Below are positions 1-11,140 of a DNA stretch of 64,000 nt, piece after piece. The stretch covers positions 749,302-813,301 of the forward strand of contig NW_006281106.1 in NCBI RefSeq assembly GCF_000203795.2. The letters run 5' to 3'. How positions within the stretch are numbered: position 1 is the stretch's first letter; the number at the start of each line of letters is the position of its first letter. A program made the translations under genes and the position numbers. The notes beneath the pieces were generated by a model that saw nothing but the letters and a program-made list of their open reading frames with translations, made no database searches and was not told where the DNA came from. Source of the DNA: Batrachochytrium dendrobatidis JAM81 (lineage: Eukaryota > Chytridiomycota > Chytridiomycetes > Rhizophydiales).

Positions 1-144
1 TAAACGGTAAATACAGATTATATCGGCAAAACACAAGTGTCATTTGCATTAGGCAACGCATGGATGAAATGAGAATAAATGGAATATGCCAGAATGAGTC
101 GAATAGTAATGAATGTGATTTCCAAAAGAAATTAAGCGCCTTAC

Positions 145-561
145 CAATTTGCTTTGGTACAGTAACATGTCGATACTCGTAAAGATCATCATTGTATTTT
201 GGGCTATAGTAGACATCATCCTCCTGTGATAACAAGCAGGTTGTATTATTCAAGATCACGAAACCATGAGATATCGAATGTTAGTGTCTGAAAATGCCAA
301 ATCTTTTTAGAATATTGAAGATTGTCGGCCATCTCGTTGGTGTACAAAAGTACTTGGATTGGATCCATATCGGCAAGATACAATCTCTATAGATAAAATT
401 TCATCCATTGTATGTATTATATCCATCGACTTGCTCTAGCCCATACCCATAAAACAAGAACAGTCACTAAGCAGACAGGTTCACATTACATGGTCATGAA
501 TATCCTGGTCCCGCTGCTCGGCCTCTGTGAGCTTTCTGGACGTTCGGCGTGCATTAATCAT
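145..561 (-). CDS. CKS1: Cyclin-dependent kinase regulatory subunit (Cks1/Suc1), 5' part
   Basis: This is the 5' part of a Cks1/Suc1 adaptor, which binds cyclin-dependent kinases and helps phospho-substrate docking. Exon 1 is complement(490..561) and starts with a Met that leads into RKLTEAEQRDQDI. Exon 2 is complement(145..223) and encodes DVYYSPKYNDDLYEYRHV followed by TVPKQIG. The YYSPKY..D..YEYRHV block is diagnostic for the family. Exon 1 ends in phase 0 at a gtaatg donor, and exon 2 ends in phase 1 at gtaagg. The rest of the protein (the GLG.QQS.GW.HY half) is not seen in bases 1-144, so the gene must continue past the left edge. An additional upstream exon cannot be excluded, but the Met at 561 fits the usual short N-terminus. 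Confidence 0.85.
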
Positions 562-1408
562 TGTCAGGGCTAAAGAGTGAAATCAACTGTTATAGATAAC
601 GTCGTCACAAACAAGCTGCTAGTTGCGACAGTCAGTCTGTTGATTGTCAGTTGATAACTTGCGAGCGGGCGGTGATTGGAATGGTGAAAAAGGAAATAAC
701 CCGAATGGAACGCTTGGCTAAAAGGTCGCTCTGAAATCCAACAAATGTGAAATATGGAACTGACTCGACATATGTTGATCGAGCCCAGTATTATCAAGCT
801 GATCTTCAAACAGATCTGACCTGCTGGCTTGAGGAAGATATACACTGTGATAACCCATATTGTAATAGTCTTGCTTTATTCAGTCCCTGTATCATCCATT
901 TGAACTAAATCTGATACACCATGATTGCATCGTCACGACTGCTGCCACTTGCCCAGATCATTGCAAAACCTTCAAGTATACCAACTCTTTAAATATCATA
1001 GGCTGATTGGGTGTCTTTTGATACAGAGTATAAAACACATTTCTTACAAGATTTACTAGCCGATGCAAGTAATGCCGTGATCTGAAATCTGGAATCTCGC
1101 TACCATGCCTTGTAAAGCAATACCATCTGATTCGTGATTTCTCTTTTGGCATGAATACGGCATTTCGGCAAAATAAGAAATGTCTGCAAATGTTGGTATC
1201 TGAGACTACACGCATACTGGTAGATTCGTTAAAGCATGTTTTTTGAAAGAATATTCGAGTTTTGCAATTATACCATAAATAGTTGATGTTTGGATAGTTA
1301 TCGGTGTGTATTTTTCAGCACGATTTGATGCAATGCTTTAATTAAGTGATGAGATTTTTGGACTGTTTATTATCAAATTAACAGATAGGTGTAGTACCTA
1401 ATCAACAT
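562..1408. other. Intergenic, upstream of CKS1
   Basis: About 850 bp between the CKS1 start and the end of the ABC ATPase gene. It probably holds the CKS1 promoter. Short open frames here have no recognisable family features and I do not call a gene. Confidence 0.5.
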
Positions 1409-2481
1409 TTAACTAGCTGGTGTATTGCTTTCATTGAAAAACGACATCGAACTAGAACCAAGTGCTCCAAGAACAATACGATCTGTTGCTACTCGCGCTT
1501 CTTGGGCTGGATCGTGAGTGATCCAGATACAATTTAGTTTGGTAAGCGATGCTTCGACTAATCTGCACGTTTCTGGATCTAATGCGCTCGTCGGTTCTAT
1601 ACCAAAAATGAATCAGTCTTGATCACGTAGTAGTATATTTTTAAACAACACAGTATTGATACTGTATCAGGTTAATCATAGTACCATCAAGAAGTAGAAT
1701 ATCCGGTTTGCGAGAAACACCAAGTGCAATTGCAACACGCTGAAGTTCACCACCACTGAGCTGATTCCATGGTCTATCCCATACATCTATATCAAGATTC
1801 CACCTTTACCATGGAGTTAGTTTACATTTTGTTTATAGACCAATGGCAGTTTAATACAGACTTTTGAGAAATTTCAATAGGATCGAGAGGTCCATCAACT
1901 AATCGGTCCCGCTGGGCTTGAAACTTGGAGATTGTATCGATAAAATTGCGTGGTGATCCGTCAAGAAGAGGTGGGCGTTGGGGCACATACAATACTCGAG
2001 ATCTCCACTGTGGGATACCATACTCGACAGATTTTCTACAGCCACAAAATCAAGGCAAATTGGGCCGATGAGCTTACAGACATTGAGATAGTTCAACATA
2101 GTTGCAAGCTATGAATTAACATTGAAATTAGACATACTTTGAGTTTAAATATACAGATCCAGAATCATATGGAATTAGCTCTGCCAAACATTTCAATAGA
2201 GTTGTCTTTGAATCCCACGTTTATGTTAATACATTAGGCTATAGTAATACTGGCTAGAATAAATCATTGGTCTTACTTTTCCAGTACCTAATTCAAAGTT
2301 GTTGATAATCTTAGTAGGTGAGCTTACTCATCAGCTGTATTAATCACTACTCACCACTGGCTCCACGAACAGCTAATACAAAAGGTCCGTTGCAATCGTC
2401 CACTTGAATGCATAGACCATCAAACAGATTGACGCCGCTAGATAGCTTCTTTGAGAGGTGATCGACTGTAAAATTGACCAT
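1409..2481 (-). CDS. Single-domain ABC ATPase, FetA/YbbL-like, with five introns
   Basis: This is an ATP-binding cassette protein without membrane segments, rebuilt from six exons on the minus strand. The start Met at 2481 is preceded by an in-frame stop. Walker A is split by two introns and reads GASGTGKTTLLKCL after splicing. A VLYVPQRPPLL Q-loop follows. The signature motif is LSGGELQR, Walker B is ILLLDEPTSALDP (with an intron inside LLLD/EPT), and the H-loop is CIWITHDPAQE. All ABC catalytic motifs are present, and the protein is about 240 residues. The compact size and the LAEL/DP..ARVATDRIV arrangement resemble bacterial FetA/YbbL and related STAR1-like proteins, which work with a separate permease. 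No such permease is in this window, so the substrate is unknown. The ABC assignment is firm; the subfamily is inference. Confidence 0.8.
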
Positions 2482-3347
2482 GGTAAAGCTGTTTTAATCT
2501 GTTGAGCCACAAGAAATGATTGCTGATATCTACTGTTTCTCACAGTTGGTGACAATAAGAATAATGAGAGAATAAAACTTTATATTTCAATGCAATTTCA
2601 TCATGTTTTTGGATATTCTGACATCAACAAGCAGCTATTGCAGTTGTTCAAAAACGAGGGTTTTTGGTTTGTAAAACTGCATGATTGTTTAGACTAGCAT
2701 AGACTCTAGATGTCATATTGGATATCGTGTCAACAAGACCAAATGAGTGATGCCATGTATTAAACCAGCATGAGCAAATGGCAGTTTAAACTGTTTAGTA
2801 AACTGGCTGTGTCGACAAGTCGAGTTGCTGCCATGATACAGGAAACACGAGAAATAGATGGTCGTGCCATTCAGATCAACAACCTACTGATATTTAGAAA
2901 AGAACAATAAATCCAAAAGTGTGATTGAGTGAATTTGATGCAAGTACTGCCTGACATAATACATATTGATGGTTATTGACAGTTTATCTCCATTCTCATG
3001 CTCTCTGTCCCTAGCCTTGCTACCAATAAAGTTCAATGGCAGTGATTGTTAGTTTAAAAAGGATTTCAAGTTTGATACATATTGGTGGCCAAGTATTCGG
3101 TTGTTAATGGTTTTATTATGCTGAAAGTAGTTTATCTCACTCAACCAGTGTCCATCTTTTATTCATGCTCAAGATTCTAGTGCCAGATTCATGACATTTC
3201 GAGTCAATTCTGATGGTTTAACCCAACAAAGTCAATATTTATTTGATGAAAAAATGACTATCCAAATGTAGGTGCAAGCAGATATGTACTAGAATATCGA
3301 TCTCAACTGAAAATGAGCTCAGCAAATGCCAAGATTGGCACGAATGT
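2482..3347. other. Intergenic, no gene recognised
   Basis: About 870 bp between the ABC ATPase start and the dehydrogenase stop. I see no exon with recognisable motifs. It is AT-rich and probably holds the ATPase promoter and the 3' untranslated region of the dehydrogenase. Confidence 0.4.
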
Positions 3348-4446
3348 TTAATGAATCTTGTCGACTATGTTTTGGCTCCACTCCCATAATTTCTCAGCAA
3401 GATCATCATCTTTAGCAAAGGGAGTGCAATCGTCCGACTCTTTACCAAATGGAATAAAGTACTTGCCACTTATACCCTGGTCAGAGATGTCAGGCGAAGT
3501 AGCCAGATACAACTGAGTGAGTGCACCTTGCTTTGGTGTCAATGCAATCATGCCTGTCAGTCCGGTAGCCAGCCAAGATAGACCAGAAAATATTCCCGTC
3601 AAGCCATACAGGTTTGCAGGACCTCGCATAATCTCAGTGTGCACCACACCTGGATGGAGCGAGTTGACATAAACTTTACTGGATGCCAATCGCTTGGCAA
3701 GACTGCGCGCGAAAAGGATATTAGCCAGCTTACTCTGGCCGTATCTCTGCCAAGAACTGCATAAAGACTCGTCATTTATTCGTTCAAAGTTAATGCCCAC
3801 TTCAGTTGTAATACTGTGACCAAACGAGCTAACACATACAACTCGAGATGGAGCAGCCTTTTCAAGAGCCGGGATAAGAGTTGTAGTAAAGAGCTGCAGA
3901 TTTGGATGGCAGTATGTAATAAAATAAAACCAAAGGAAAGGAAATAAGCTTGATTAGGGAATTATTCTTATATCTGCTCTTACTGGGCAAGACAATATCT
4001 ATCAATGAGCTTACAAAATGGCCAAGATGATTCGTGCCCATCTGAGATTCGATCCCATCCTTGGTCAAAGCAAACGGACAAGCCATGATACCAGCGTTGT
4101 TTACAAGAATGTCAAGTGGAAGGGACATGGCCAAGAAGTTGAGAGCAGCTGTCTTGGTCTGTTTCAAGTCTTGCAAGTCCAATCTCAGAAACTCGACCAT
4201 GTCGCTCTTGCCAAGATCTTTGTGAATCTTGGCAATAGCCTCAACAGCACGTTCCTCACTGCGGCTCGCCATGAACACTTTTGCTCCAGCCTTGGCAAGC
4301 GCATGCACAGTTTCATAGCCAATACCAGTGTTTCCCCCAGTAACAATAGCAACCTTTCCAGTGAGATCCGGGATCATATCGACAGAGTATCCAGTCTTGA
4401 CATAAGTGAATGGACTGGGCATGATGTGACAATCTTGGCAAGCCAA
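3348..4446 (-). CDS. Short-chain dehydrogenase/reductase (retinol dehydrogenase/WWOX-like)
   Basis: This is an NAD(P)-dependent short-chain dehydrogenase made of two exons, complement(4015..4446) and complement(3348..3893), joined in phase 0. Exon 1 carries the Rossmann motif TGGNTGIG near residue 36 and the NNAG motif. GTNHLGHF lies at the splice site and continues into LFTTTLIPAL. Exon 2 carries VCVSSFGH and the catalytic YGQSKLAN (YxxxK), followed by LHPGVVHTEI. The order and spacing match the RDH11-14/WWOX branch of the family, which reduces or oxidises lipid-like alcohols and carbonyls. No transmembrane anchor is obvious, and the precise substrate cannot be read from sequence. Its start is only 177 bp from the divergent Pil1-type gene, so the two probably share a promoter region. 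Confidence 0.85.
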
Positions 4447-4623
4447 GCCATCAACTCAACGCAATAGTAAGACTGTTGGCAAGATGCCTGAGGATGGGTT
4501 GGTTATTGTTAAGCTTTGAGTCGAACTGACTTGAGCTTCTAGTCTATTGTGACCCTGGCACATTCAAAGCAGCTCCATTAACCAGCGAAGCCACACCAAA
4601 CTTTACTTTTTTATATTTCTTTA

Positions 4624-6666
4624 ATGGCTTTTCAAGGAATCCGTCGAGGTTTGGTGTCCATGAATGCCGTAGACCCGTTGCTGGCCAATTTGCTTCATGA
4701 AGAGAAGGATGTACTCAAAGGTCTAGCCAACTTTGCAAAGGAAAAGGGTGAAGGTTAGTCCAAGTAGTATCGTATTGACAGCCTTTATTCTTTCAAAATA
4801 GCTCTTGTTCCATTGAGTTATTAGCGATTGCTACTTTTCTCTTGCGGCAATATACTACTTGTCAAAGCCAGAAGGCTGGATTGCTTATAAAAGTCCAGCA
4901 GCATTGACCTTTGCTATTGAACAGTATGGAGGTGACTTTTGAAACGGTGTAACTGACAAGTAGCGGTTCATATTTTATTGCATACTGCCATACAAATACA
5001 GCTTCAAAATTCCTTGCTTTGTGGGGGAATGTAGAGCATGCAGACATCAAGGTGAGCTGGTTTACCTGCTATAGTTTGCCTTGATAGCTTATTTTCGATC
5101 GACTTACAAAACTGACATGCTTTGAATCAATCATATCGGTTTAGGATATTTGCGATCGAGTCAGGGACATGTTTGAGGAATTACAAAATATGTTGGTAGC
5201 CCTGAGTAGTAAGTATAGTTGCCATGGATGGGGATTACAAAATGCATGATTTCAGTAATTCAAGTGTTCGTCTCCAGGGGCCATACTAATGAATACATTC
5301 TACATTGTGAATGATGACACTACTTGCAGCTGGATACAGTATCTATCGAGACAAACTCAAAGACATCAATAAGGGTGCAGAGGACCTACACGTTCAGCAA
5401 CAAAAGTTACGATCGTGTCAGGATAAACTTGCACATGCTATTAAAAGTAAAAAGCCTCATGAACACTTGCAAGTTGAGGTTGCCGTTGTTGAAAAGGAAG
5501 TACTTGAAATGGTTGCTGGGTTTGAGTCGTCTAAACGTGCGCTGCTCAAGGAAGGTCTTGAAAGTCAATTCGAGTCGTTTCAGTGTTTTGGTAAACAGTT
5601 GGTTATTCTTGGGACTTTTGGAAAGCATATGACTTCACAGATCCCACAGGGTAAACTGGCGGCTGGACAAGAGTTGCCGCTTTATAAAGGTAACTCATAC
5701 GTTTAAACAGTTGCTAGTACATGACTTTTGGTTGATTGTAATATTTCTAAACGATGAATGTGTCAATGGTATTTAGGAAATGAAACTACAAAACGAGTTT
5801 TTTCAGATTTTACCAAAGAGCTTAATGATGTTCGGTCCAAGAAACCGGTCGTCAAAAGAAATAGTACTCTTGGATCTATTTCTGAAACAGCTAACAAGCC
5901 ATATACTGCTCCTCTGGCAATGGCTCAGTTGGATACTCGGCCTCGTGTTACTGCAAATGATGGGTTATTGTCACGCTCATCATCTCCTTTACCACTACAT
6001 AACCGAAAGGCTTCAATTCAAAGTATAGGACAGCCTACCAATTTGAATGATGGAATGAAACCAACACAGGCAATCTCCAGCCAGAGCAATGGGTTTTGGC
6101 CAAGAGATGCCAATGTGCCTCAGACCAACGATTTATACTCTCAACAGCAACATTTTCAAAAATACTCGTCTTCACAAGCATTGTATCAAACAGGCCAGTA
6201 CCAGAATGGGTATCAACAATTTCCTCCTAATCAACAACAAAGCTGGATGAATTCAACCCAGCAGGCACATACTTTTGACGATTTTTCAACCAATGCACAG
6301 CCCTTGAGTTCGAATGGCAATTGTGAACTGTCACGGTCCTTGCCTATGCAGCACATGTCAGGTTTTCCATGCCAGAATGAGCCGTCCGAAATAAATAAAG
6401 GCAATAGTTTTCATCCTGACTCGTTACAGCATGGTCGTGCGCGTGGATACAGCCAGACAAGTATCGGTCATGTATCAGGAATTAGTGGCAATACTGCAAG
6501 TGTAAATTACAGTGCACCACAGCTGTCGTCTTCTACAACGAATCCCCAATACGAGCCGACTACCGTTGAGTTTTATCGCTGCGTTGCCTGCGGTCGTGGT
6601 GTCACTGGTAGCCGTATGGGTGATCATCGTGCCAGCGGATGCGTAACTCATATTGTTGCACCATAA
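4624..6666 (+). CDS. Pil1/Lsp1-type (eisosome BAR) protein with C-terminal Cys/His motif
   Basis: Five exons are joined: 4624..4753, 5002..5051, 5145..5208, 5330..5689 and 5777..6666. All phases agree and give 497 residues. The N-terminal ~200 residues follow the Pil1/Lsp1 order: a short basic N-terminus, FAKEKGEASKFLALWGNVE, DIKDICDRVRDMFEELQ, then a long helical region with YRDKLKDI and ending in LLKEGL. Pil1 proteins form BAR-like dimers that line plasma-membrane furrows in fungi. Residues ~220-460 are Ser/Gln/Asn-rich and probably disordered. The last 30 residues hold C-x2-C-x11-H-x4-C (YRCVACGRGV ... DHRASGC), a zinc-knuckle-like pattern that yeast Pil1 lacks. The BAR assignment is by motif similarity; function in this organism is inference. 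Confidence 0.72.
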
Positions 6667-8299
6667 ATTAATTTTTTATAGGATTTGAAAATCAAATCTA
6701 TAATTGGCACAGACTTGCCGGTTTCCAAGCATATTCCATTAGGATCATTTTAAAGTAATATAATATGCCCTTTTGGTTGTTCCATTGCTATATCAAGTGT
6801 GTAGTTTAGATTACCACTGTATTTGCGTAAAACGGAACACTAAATAAAAATCAAAGTATAATAAATAGCCAATTTCACGAAATAATGGATGTTATTTACT
6901 CGACATTATGTCATGAACTATTTGAGTGTTCTAGTAACTGGCACGAAAACAACCGTTGCATTCCTATAATCTTGAACTGGAACGCGAATGTGTGATTCAG
7001 GATACAACAAACGAGTGTACAGAATTGTATTGACAACATTGGCAGTTAAATCCAATATCTGGATTATAATGGATGGATTAGAGTTCAAATTTGGTGACTG
7101 TACAATGTATGATTACTAAGAATGCACAAAAGTGTAGATTCAACACTATAGTTTGATGATTGATGGACGCTGTGTTGATTCAAGAAGTAGTAATTTGTGG
7201 TAGTACAAGGAATATCTAGCCATTGTACAGTTCAAAGCAAAACAGAAGCAACCAGATGAATGTATTTTGGTGAATATAGAACAAGACAATGAAAATCTCA
7301 ACCCATGCATGACTCATGACGTGTTCTGATTGGCTGTATGATTCCGCGTCAGTCTTCAATTCGCGTCAAGTTGCACAAGAGCAAGTCGAGCAAGTCAAGA
7401 CAAAGTTGGTAATAAGAGGATGTAGTTGAAGGGATAATCGATCATAATGTGTAAGTTGTAAACTAGTGTGTTGATAATACCATGTCTTGGTTGAACAATT
7501 TTAATGAGTTCAAACGTATTTCAATAGGAATCGGCTTGAATGCTGCTTGGAATTGAGCTTCCGACTAGTTTTTAATTCTTTACTTGAAAACTTTAGTTGA
7601 ATAGCTGCATAATCCGTTGCTATATACTCGATCCCGTCCCAAGTGGGTTTGCTCGAGTACTAATCAAAGTGTTACTGAACTGCTGCTCAAGAACATCCCG
7701 TTATTTCTGGTTAAAGTTGACATTGGCTTTTTAATTTACAACTTTCTAGTTCTATAGTTGCAAGTCTTTATTAATTGATACTGCCACTAGTCTTATCTCA
7801 AGCATCCATTCTACTGTTCTGCATTCGTGCTACTTCTCTCTTCAGTGTTTGGATTATCTAGTCTTACCTTGTCGAATACTCTTTCAAAGTGATCATTTGG
7901 TCGCATTGGACTATAGTCTGCTTGCTCATCAGCATTTCAATCAGCATTCATTTTGGTTCAATCTCTGTTTAGGTCAGATTCCTGGTCGTTTTAATAGGAC
8001 AACTTTTATCACTTCAAGACTTTACTTTTCTATAATAGATCATTATACACTCATCATTATAGCTGTTGATCCTTCAACTCTCATACCCTCACGACTATAC
8101 TCTTTAGACGATACTCGCTCATTCTCTCGAGACTTTTAAGCATTACACTCTTCAATTATATTGTCCATCTCAGTAAACAAACTAGAACTCTTTTGCGTTC
8201 AAATTGTGTAGTTGTGCCTTATCTATTGTCTTTGAAATCACCCGTTATTTTGGTTTTTTAAACTCGATATTCTTTGCATAACTGTAGCGGTTCTCATCT
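6667..8299. other. Intergenic region with a degenerate repeat element and TF promoter
   Basis: About 1.6 kb between the Pil1-type gene and the Zn2Cys6 regulator. The left half contains a degenerate subfamily-B inverted-repeat element (about 6821-7261). The right half is pyrimidine-rich on the plus strand and is probably the promoter and long 5' leader of the regulator at 8300. The open frame at 7849-8139 has no family features and ends before the regulator. Confidence 0.5.
6821..7261 (+). repeat. Subfamily-B MITE-like element, degenerate
   Basis: The left end near 6821 reads ATTTGCGTAAAACGG, a decayed form of the ATTCACGTAAAAT terminus. The interior shares blocks with copies at 18177 and 26460: a 'gttgcattcct..aatctt' block, 'ggtgactgtacaatgtatga', the palindromic core actatagt at 7145-7152, and 'ccattgtacagttcaaagcaaaa'. 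The right end is poorly preserved. Boundaries are approximate. Confidence 0.5.
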
Positions 8300-10738
8300 A
8301 TGACGGATACCAATTGGGAAGACTTTGATTGTCCCTTACTCGACTCACTTTTGGATATGGGAAATGGTCCTGGACAAGAGTCATTGTCCACTTCAGACTT
8401 TATTCAAACGAGACTTTCCAATAATGCCAATTTTGTCGACCCTTTTATCACTGCAAATAATAGTAAACTGGATACTGATTTGGATAATACCAAGTCTGTA
8501 GAATTTGGACTGTCTTGTGTTGCTTCGTCAAGCTCTTCAGCATTCATGCATCCTGACTTGATATCTAGACAGAGCGGGCAGAGCCGTCTCTCCAACCTAT
8601 CATCGGGTTTAGCTGCTGATTTTGCTTCTAGTTTAGATTCTAGACCTGCTAATGATAGTAACCCTGAAATAGGATCTGAATTGATGCTATCTGAAGATGG
8701 AATGTGGCCGATTGAAAAGATTGCATCTTTGGTTGGTTCAATATTTCCATTCGGACCCTCTGCCAATTCGATTGAGCCCTTATCTGCTTTTAATATGGCC
8801 GGATTGCAACAACAAATTCATCAGCAACTTAACCAGAATCAACAGTCACAACCATCGTCGATATATACAGAGGGTGTAGCTCTTGGCCAGTTTGATGGTG
8901 TGCAAACTAGAGATTTTCAGCAAGATTTTGATTCATATGTGTTGCCTCAACGCACGAATAGTACAAATGAGACCAGCAGCAATATAGGAACACCGCATCG
9001 CGATTATATATCTGCAATGGAAGAAGCAGAATCATCCATGGCTTTATCACCGTTTGCAGAGATTGAAGAGGCAGCAGGAAGAGCAGATTCAGATACACCC
9101 GAGTTTAAAAAACGACGAAAAGTCGCACAGGCTTGTGTTCACTGCAAGAAAGCTCATGTTTCGTGCGAGGTATCGCGACCATGTCGACGATGTATTAAAA
9201 AAGGCATGTCAGATTCATGTGTCGATGCACCTCGTAAGATTGTTCCTGTTCCATCCGTTACAAGGTCATGTCGAACATGTCCTATCAAAATTTTACCCAT
9301 GCAGAATATTACTGGATCAAATGTAGGCAGTACTCTTCAACCACCATCTAAATTATCGACCACTATTGGATCTAGCACATGTGTTTCAAGTCATGCCATT
9401 CCTTCATCGTCAAGTACACATACAAGAGAGCCTGAAGCGAAATTGTCGAGATTGGCCATCAAGCGTTTAGGATCGACTCCTATCACACATCCACCACTTT
9501 CTGCTGGCCAACACAGTTCTACATCTGCACATACACGAACCTATAACCATCATGTCATGCCACCTGAAATAAATATTTCCTTGCAGCGACAATTATCACA
9601 GTCTCGACGATTAGCCACACACGAGCAGCAACTTCCACTTTCTACTGAAAGTAACCATAACAATCAGCCCGATTTAAATGGGCAGCAATCGCCCGCGTTA
9701 GCACCTGATGCAAATTCGTTAAACCTATTACAGGAATTGGTTAATGCCAACTCTAATGATCAGCGCTGGACGCTGACACCTCAGCTAATTACAGCCATTC
9801 AATCCCATCTTTCCATGCTCAACATGGCAGTCAATACGGATTTGAACCCAAATAAATCTGGGTCACTAGTAAATCACTGCAAAGAGACCAATCCATTAAA
9901 GCGGTGTACCTCGTGTGCACATGGTTTGGCATGTTCAGATTTGGTCAAGGAAGAAGCCAATAAAAAGTCTGATGGAGCACAGGATACCATTACCATACAT
10001 AATAGACGAGTATCTGCACTAAGTTTGGGATCTCCTCAAGTCAAAACGGACAGTTCAGTAAGCAATGCATTGGCCTCGCCTGGATCTACACCTGATCTAA
10101 AGTATGGTCATAGCACACCAGGAACGCTTACAGCATTGCAATTGACGACGAATCAATCCAACATTACACCCAATTTCCACTCGACAGCTCCACTAGAAGC
10201 AGCTTTTACAGTGCAAAACATTGAAGTGGGAGTTTCGTCGCACATTTTGTTTCTGGTGCAGCAACTATCGCAGAGTAAGCCAGTGCGAGCAGGAGTCCAT
10301 CCAGCACTGTTGAATTCCCAACAAGTACACGTAAATGACTATCTGATGCTGCTATCCAAAGCCATTCCAGCAACTCCATCGGCAGTGTTTTCGTCGTCGG
10401 GGATTATCTTTACCTGTAATGCAGCATTTGCAAGACTGGTTCAACTGGACATATCTGTTCTCGTATCTGGACGTTTCTGTATTTTTTCGTTGGTGGACAT
10501 GCCATCGATGCTCAATGTACTGGATCTGGCATTGAGTTTTGCATTGAAAAAAGAAGCGCAGTCGTTTGGACGCTGCTCAGTGTTTGCAGGTGGAAATACA
10601 GGAACGAATCCACACCAAGCCAATCAAGGACAGAGCCATAATGGACAGCGAACTTGGGTTCGTCAATGTGCACTTGCCATTTCGACTCTTCACGACTCTG
10701 GACTTTGGATCGTTGCTCAATTCATTCCCATGATGTAA
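8300..10738 (+). CDS. Zn2Cys6 transcription factor with C-terminal PAS-like domain (Ert1/Rds2/AcuK type)
   Basis: This is an intronless gene of 812 residues. A Zn2Cys6 binuclear cluster lies at about residues 275-315: [12 protein letters not shown], then [14 protein letters not shown]. It is followed by DAPRK, a hallmark of the Ert1/Rds2/AcuK-AcuM group that regulates gluconeogenesis and ethanol use in ascomycetes. Near the C-terminus (about residues 675-790), [15 protein letters not shown] and [17 protein letters not shown] look like the PAS fold present in that group. The N-terminal third is acidic and Ser-rich, and the middle is Ser/Thr/Gln-rich and low in complexity. The start ATG at 8300 leads into an acidic [11 protein letters not shown] nuclear DNA-binding role is well supported; the target genes are inference. 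A second gene with the same cluster type lies at 32732-35572. Confidence 0.85.
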   Translation: MTDTNWEDFDCPLLDSLLDMGNGPGQESLSTSDFIQTRLSNNANFVDPFITANNSKLDTDLDNTKSVEFGLSCVASSSSSAFMHPDLISRQSGQSRLSNLSSGLAADFASSLDSRPANDSNPEIGSELMLSEDGMWPIEKIASLVGSIFPFGPSANSIEPLSAFNMAGLQQQIHQQLNQNQQSQPSSIYTEGVALGQFDGVQTRDFQQDFDSYVLPQRTNSTNETSSNIGTPHRDYISAMEEAESSMALSPFAEIEEAAGRADSDTPEFKKRRKVAQACVHCKKAHVSCEVSRPCRRCIKKGMSDSCVDAPRKIVPVPSVTRSCRTCPIKILPMQNITGSNVGSTLQPPSKLSTTIGSSTCVSSHAIPSSSSTHTREPEAKLSRLAIKRLGSTPITHPPLSAGQHSSTSAHTRTYNHHVMPPEINISLQRQLSQSRRLATHEQQLPLSTESNHNNQPDLNGQQSPALAPDANSLNLLQELVNANSNDQRWTLTPQLITAIQSHLSMLNMAVNTDLNPNKSGSLVNHCKETNPLKRCTSCAHGLACSDLVKEEANKKSDGAQDTITIHNRRVSALSLGSPQVKTDSSVSNALASPGSTPDLKYGHSTPGTLTALQLTTNQSNITPNFHSTAPLEAAFTVQNIEVGVSSHILFLVQQLSQSKPVRAGVHPALLNSQQVHVNDYLMLLSKAIPATPSAVFSSSGIIFTCNAAFARLVQLDISVLVSGRFCIFSLVDMPSMLNVLDLALSFALKKEAQSFGRCSVFAGGNTGTNPHQANQGQSHNGQRTWVRQCALAISTLHDSGLWIVAQFIPMM

Positions 10739-11140
10739 CAGTTGACATCATGGGAATAAATCTTGTAATCTAATATTTTAAAGATGCTTATACTTGTGCA
10801 TACCACATAACTTGCTAATAGAAGAGTTGATATTGATGGTCTGTATTTTTACGGATTGTGTGCAATGGGTTAAAGAATAGCCAACATGAACAAGAGATTA
10901 ACAACGAATGCGATCATGAATAATCCTGCAGTTGATCAAGAGTAGACGAATGGCATGTCCAGATCATACATGTGACGTGTGTTGAATGTTTGACCAACTG
11001 TACGAAGCAACATGAGCATGCAACCGCAGAGTAAGTGTTGGTAATCAATGTTACTAGCAGACTAGTCTTATTTCAAACATGCAGTTGATTTCCATGAGAC
11101 CAGATGGGAACTGTCTGCATTTACAAGCAATATCCACGTA
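10739..11140. other. Intergenic, regulator 3' end to chitinase promoter
   Basis: About 400 bp between two plus-strand genes. Immediately after the stop of the upstream gene, 'catgatgtaacagttgacatcatg' forms a possible hairpin (CATGATGT/GACATCATG) that could mark the 3' end. Nothing else is recognised. Confidence 0.35.

Noticed and set aside
5324..5632. Second plus-strand frame overlapping the Pil1-type exon
   Set aside because: It is an alternative frame of exon 4; the 5330-5689 frame matches the Pil1 pattern and splices in phase with neighbours.
7849..8139. 96-residue open frame upstream of the Zn2Cys6 gene
   Set aside because: It lies in pyrimidine-rich 5' leader-like sequence, with no family features and no splice path into the regulator.
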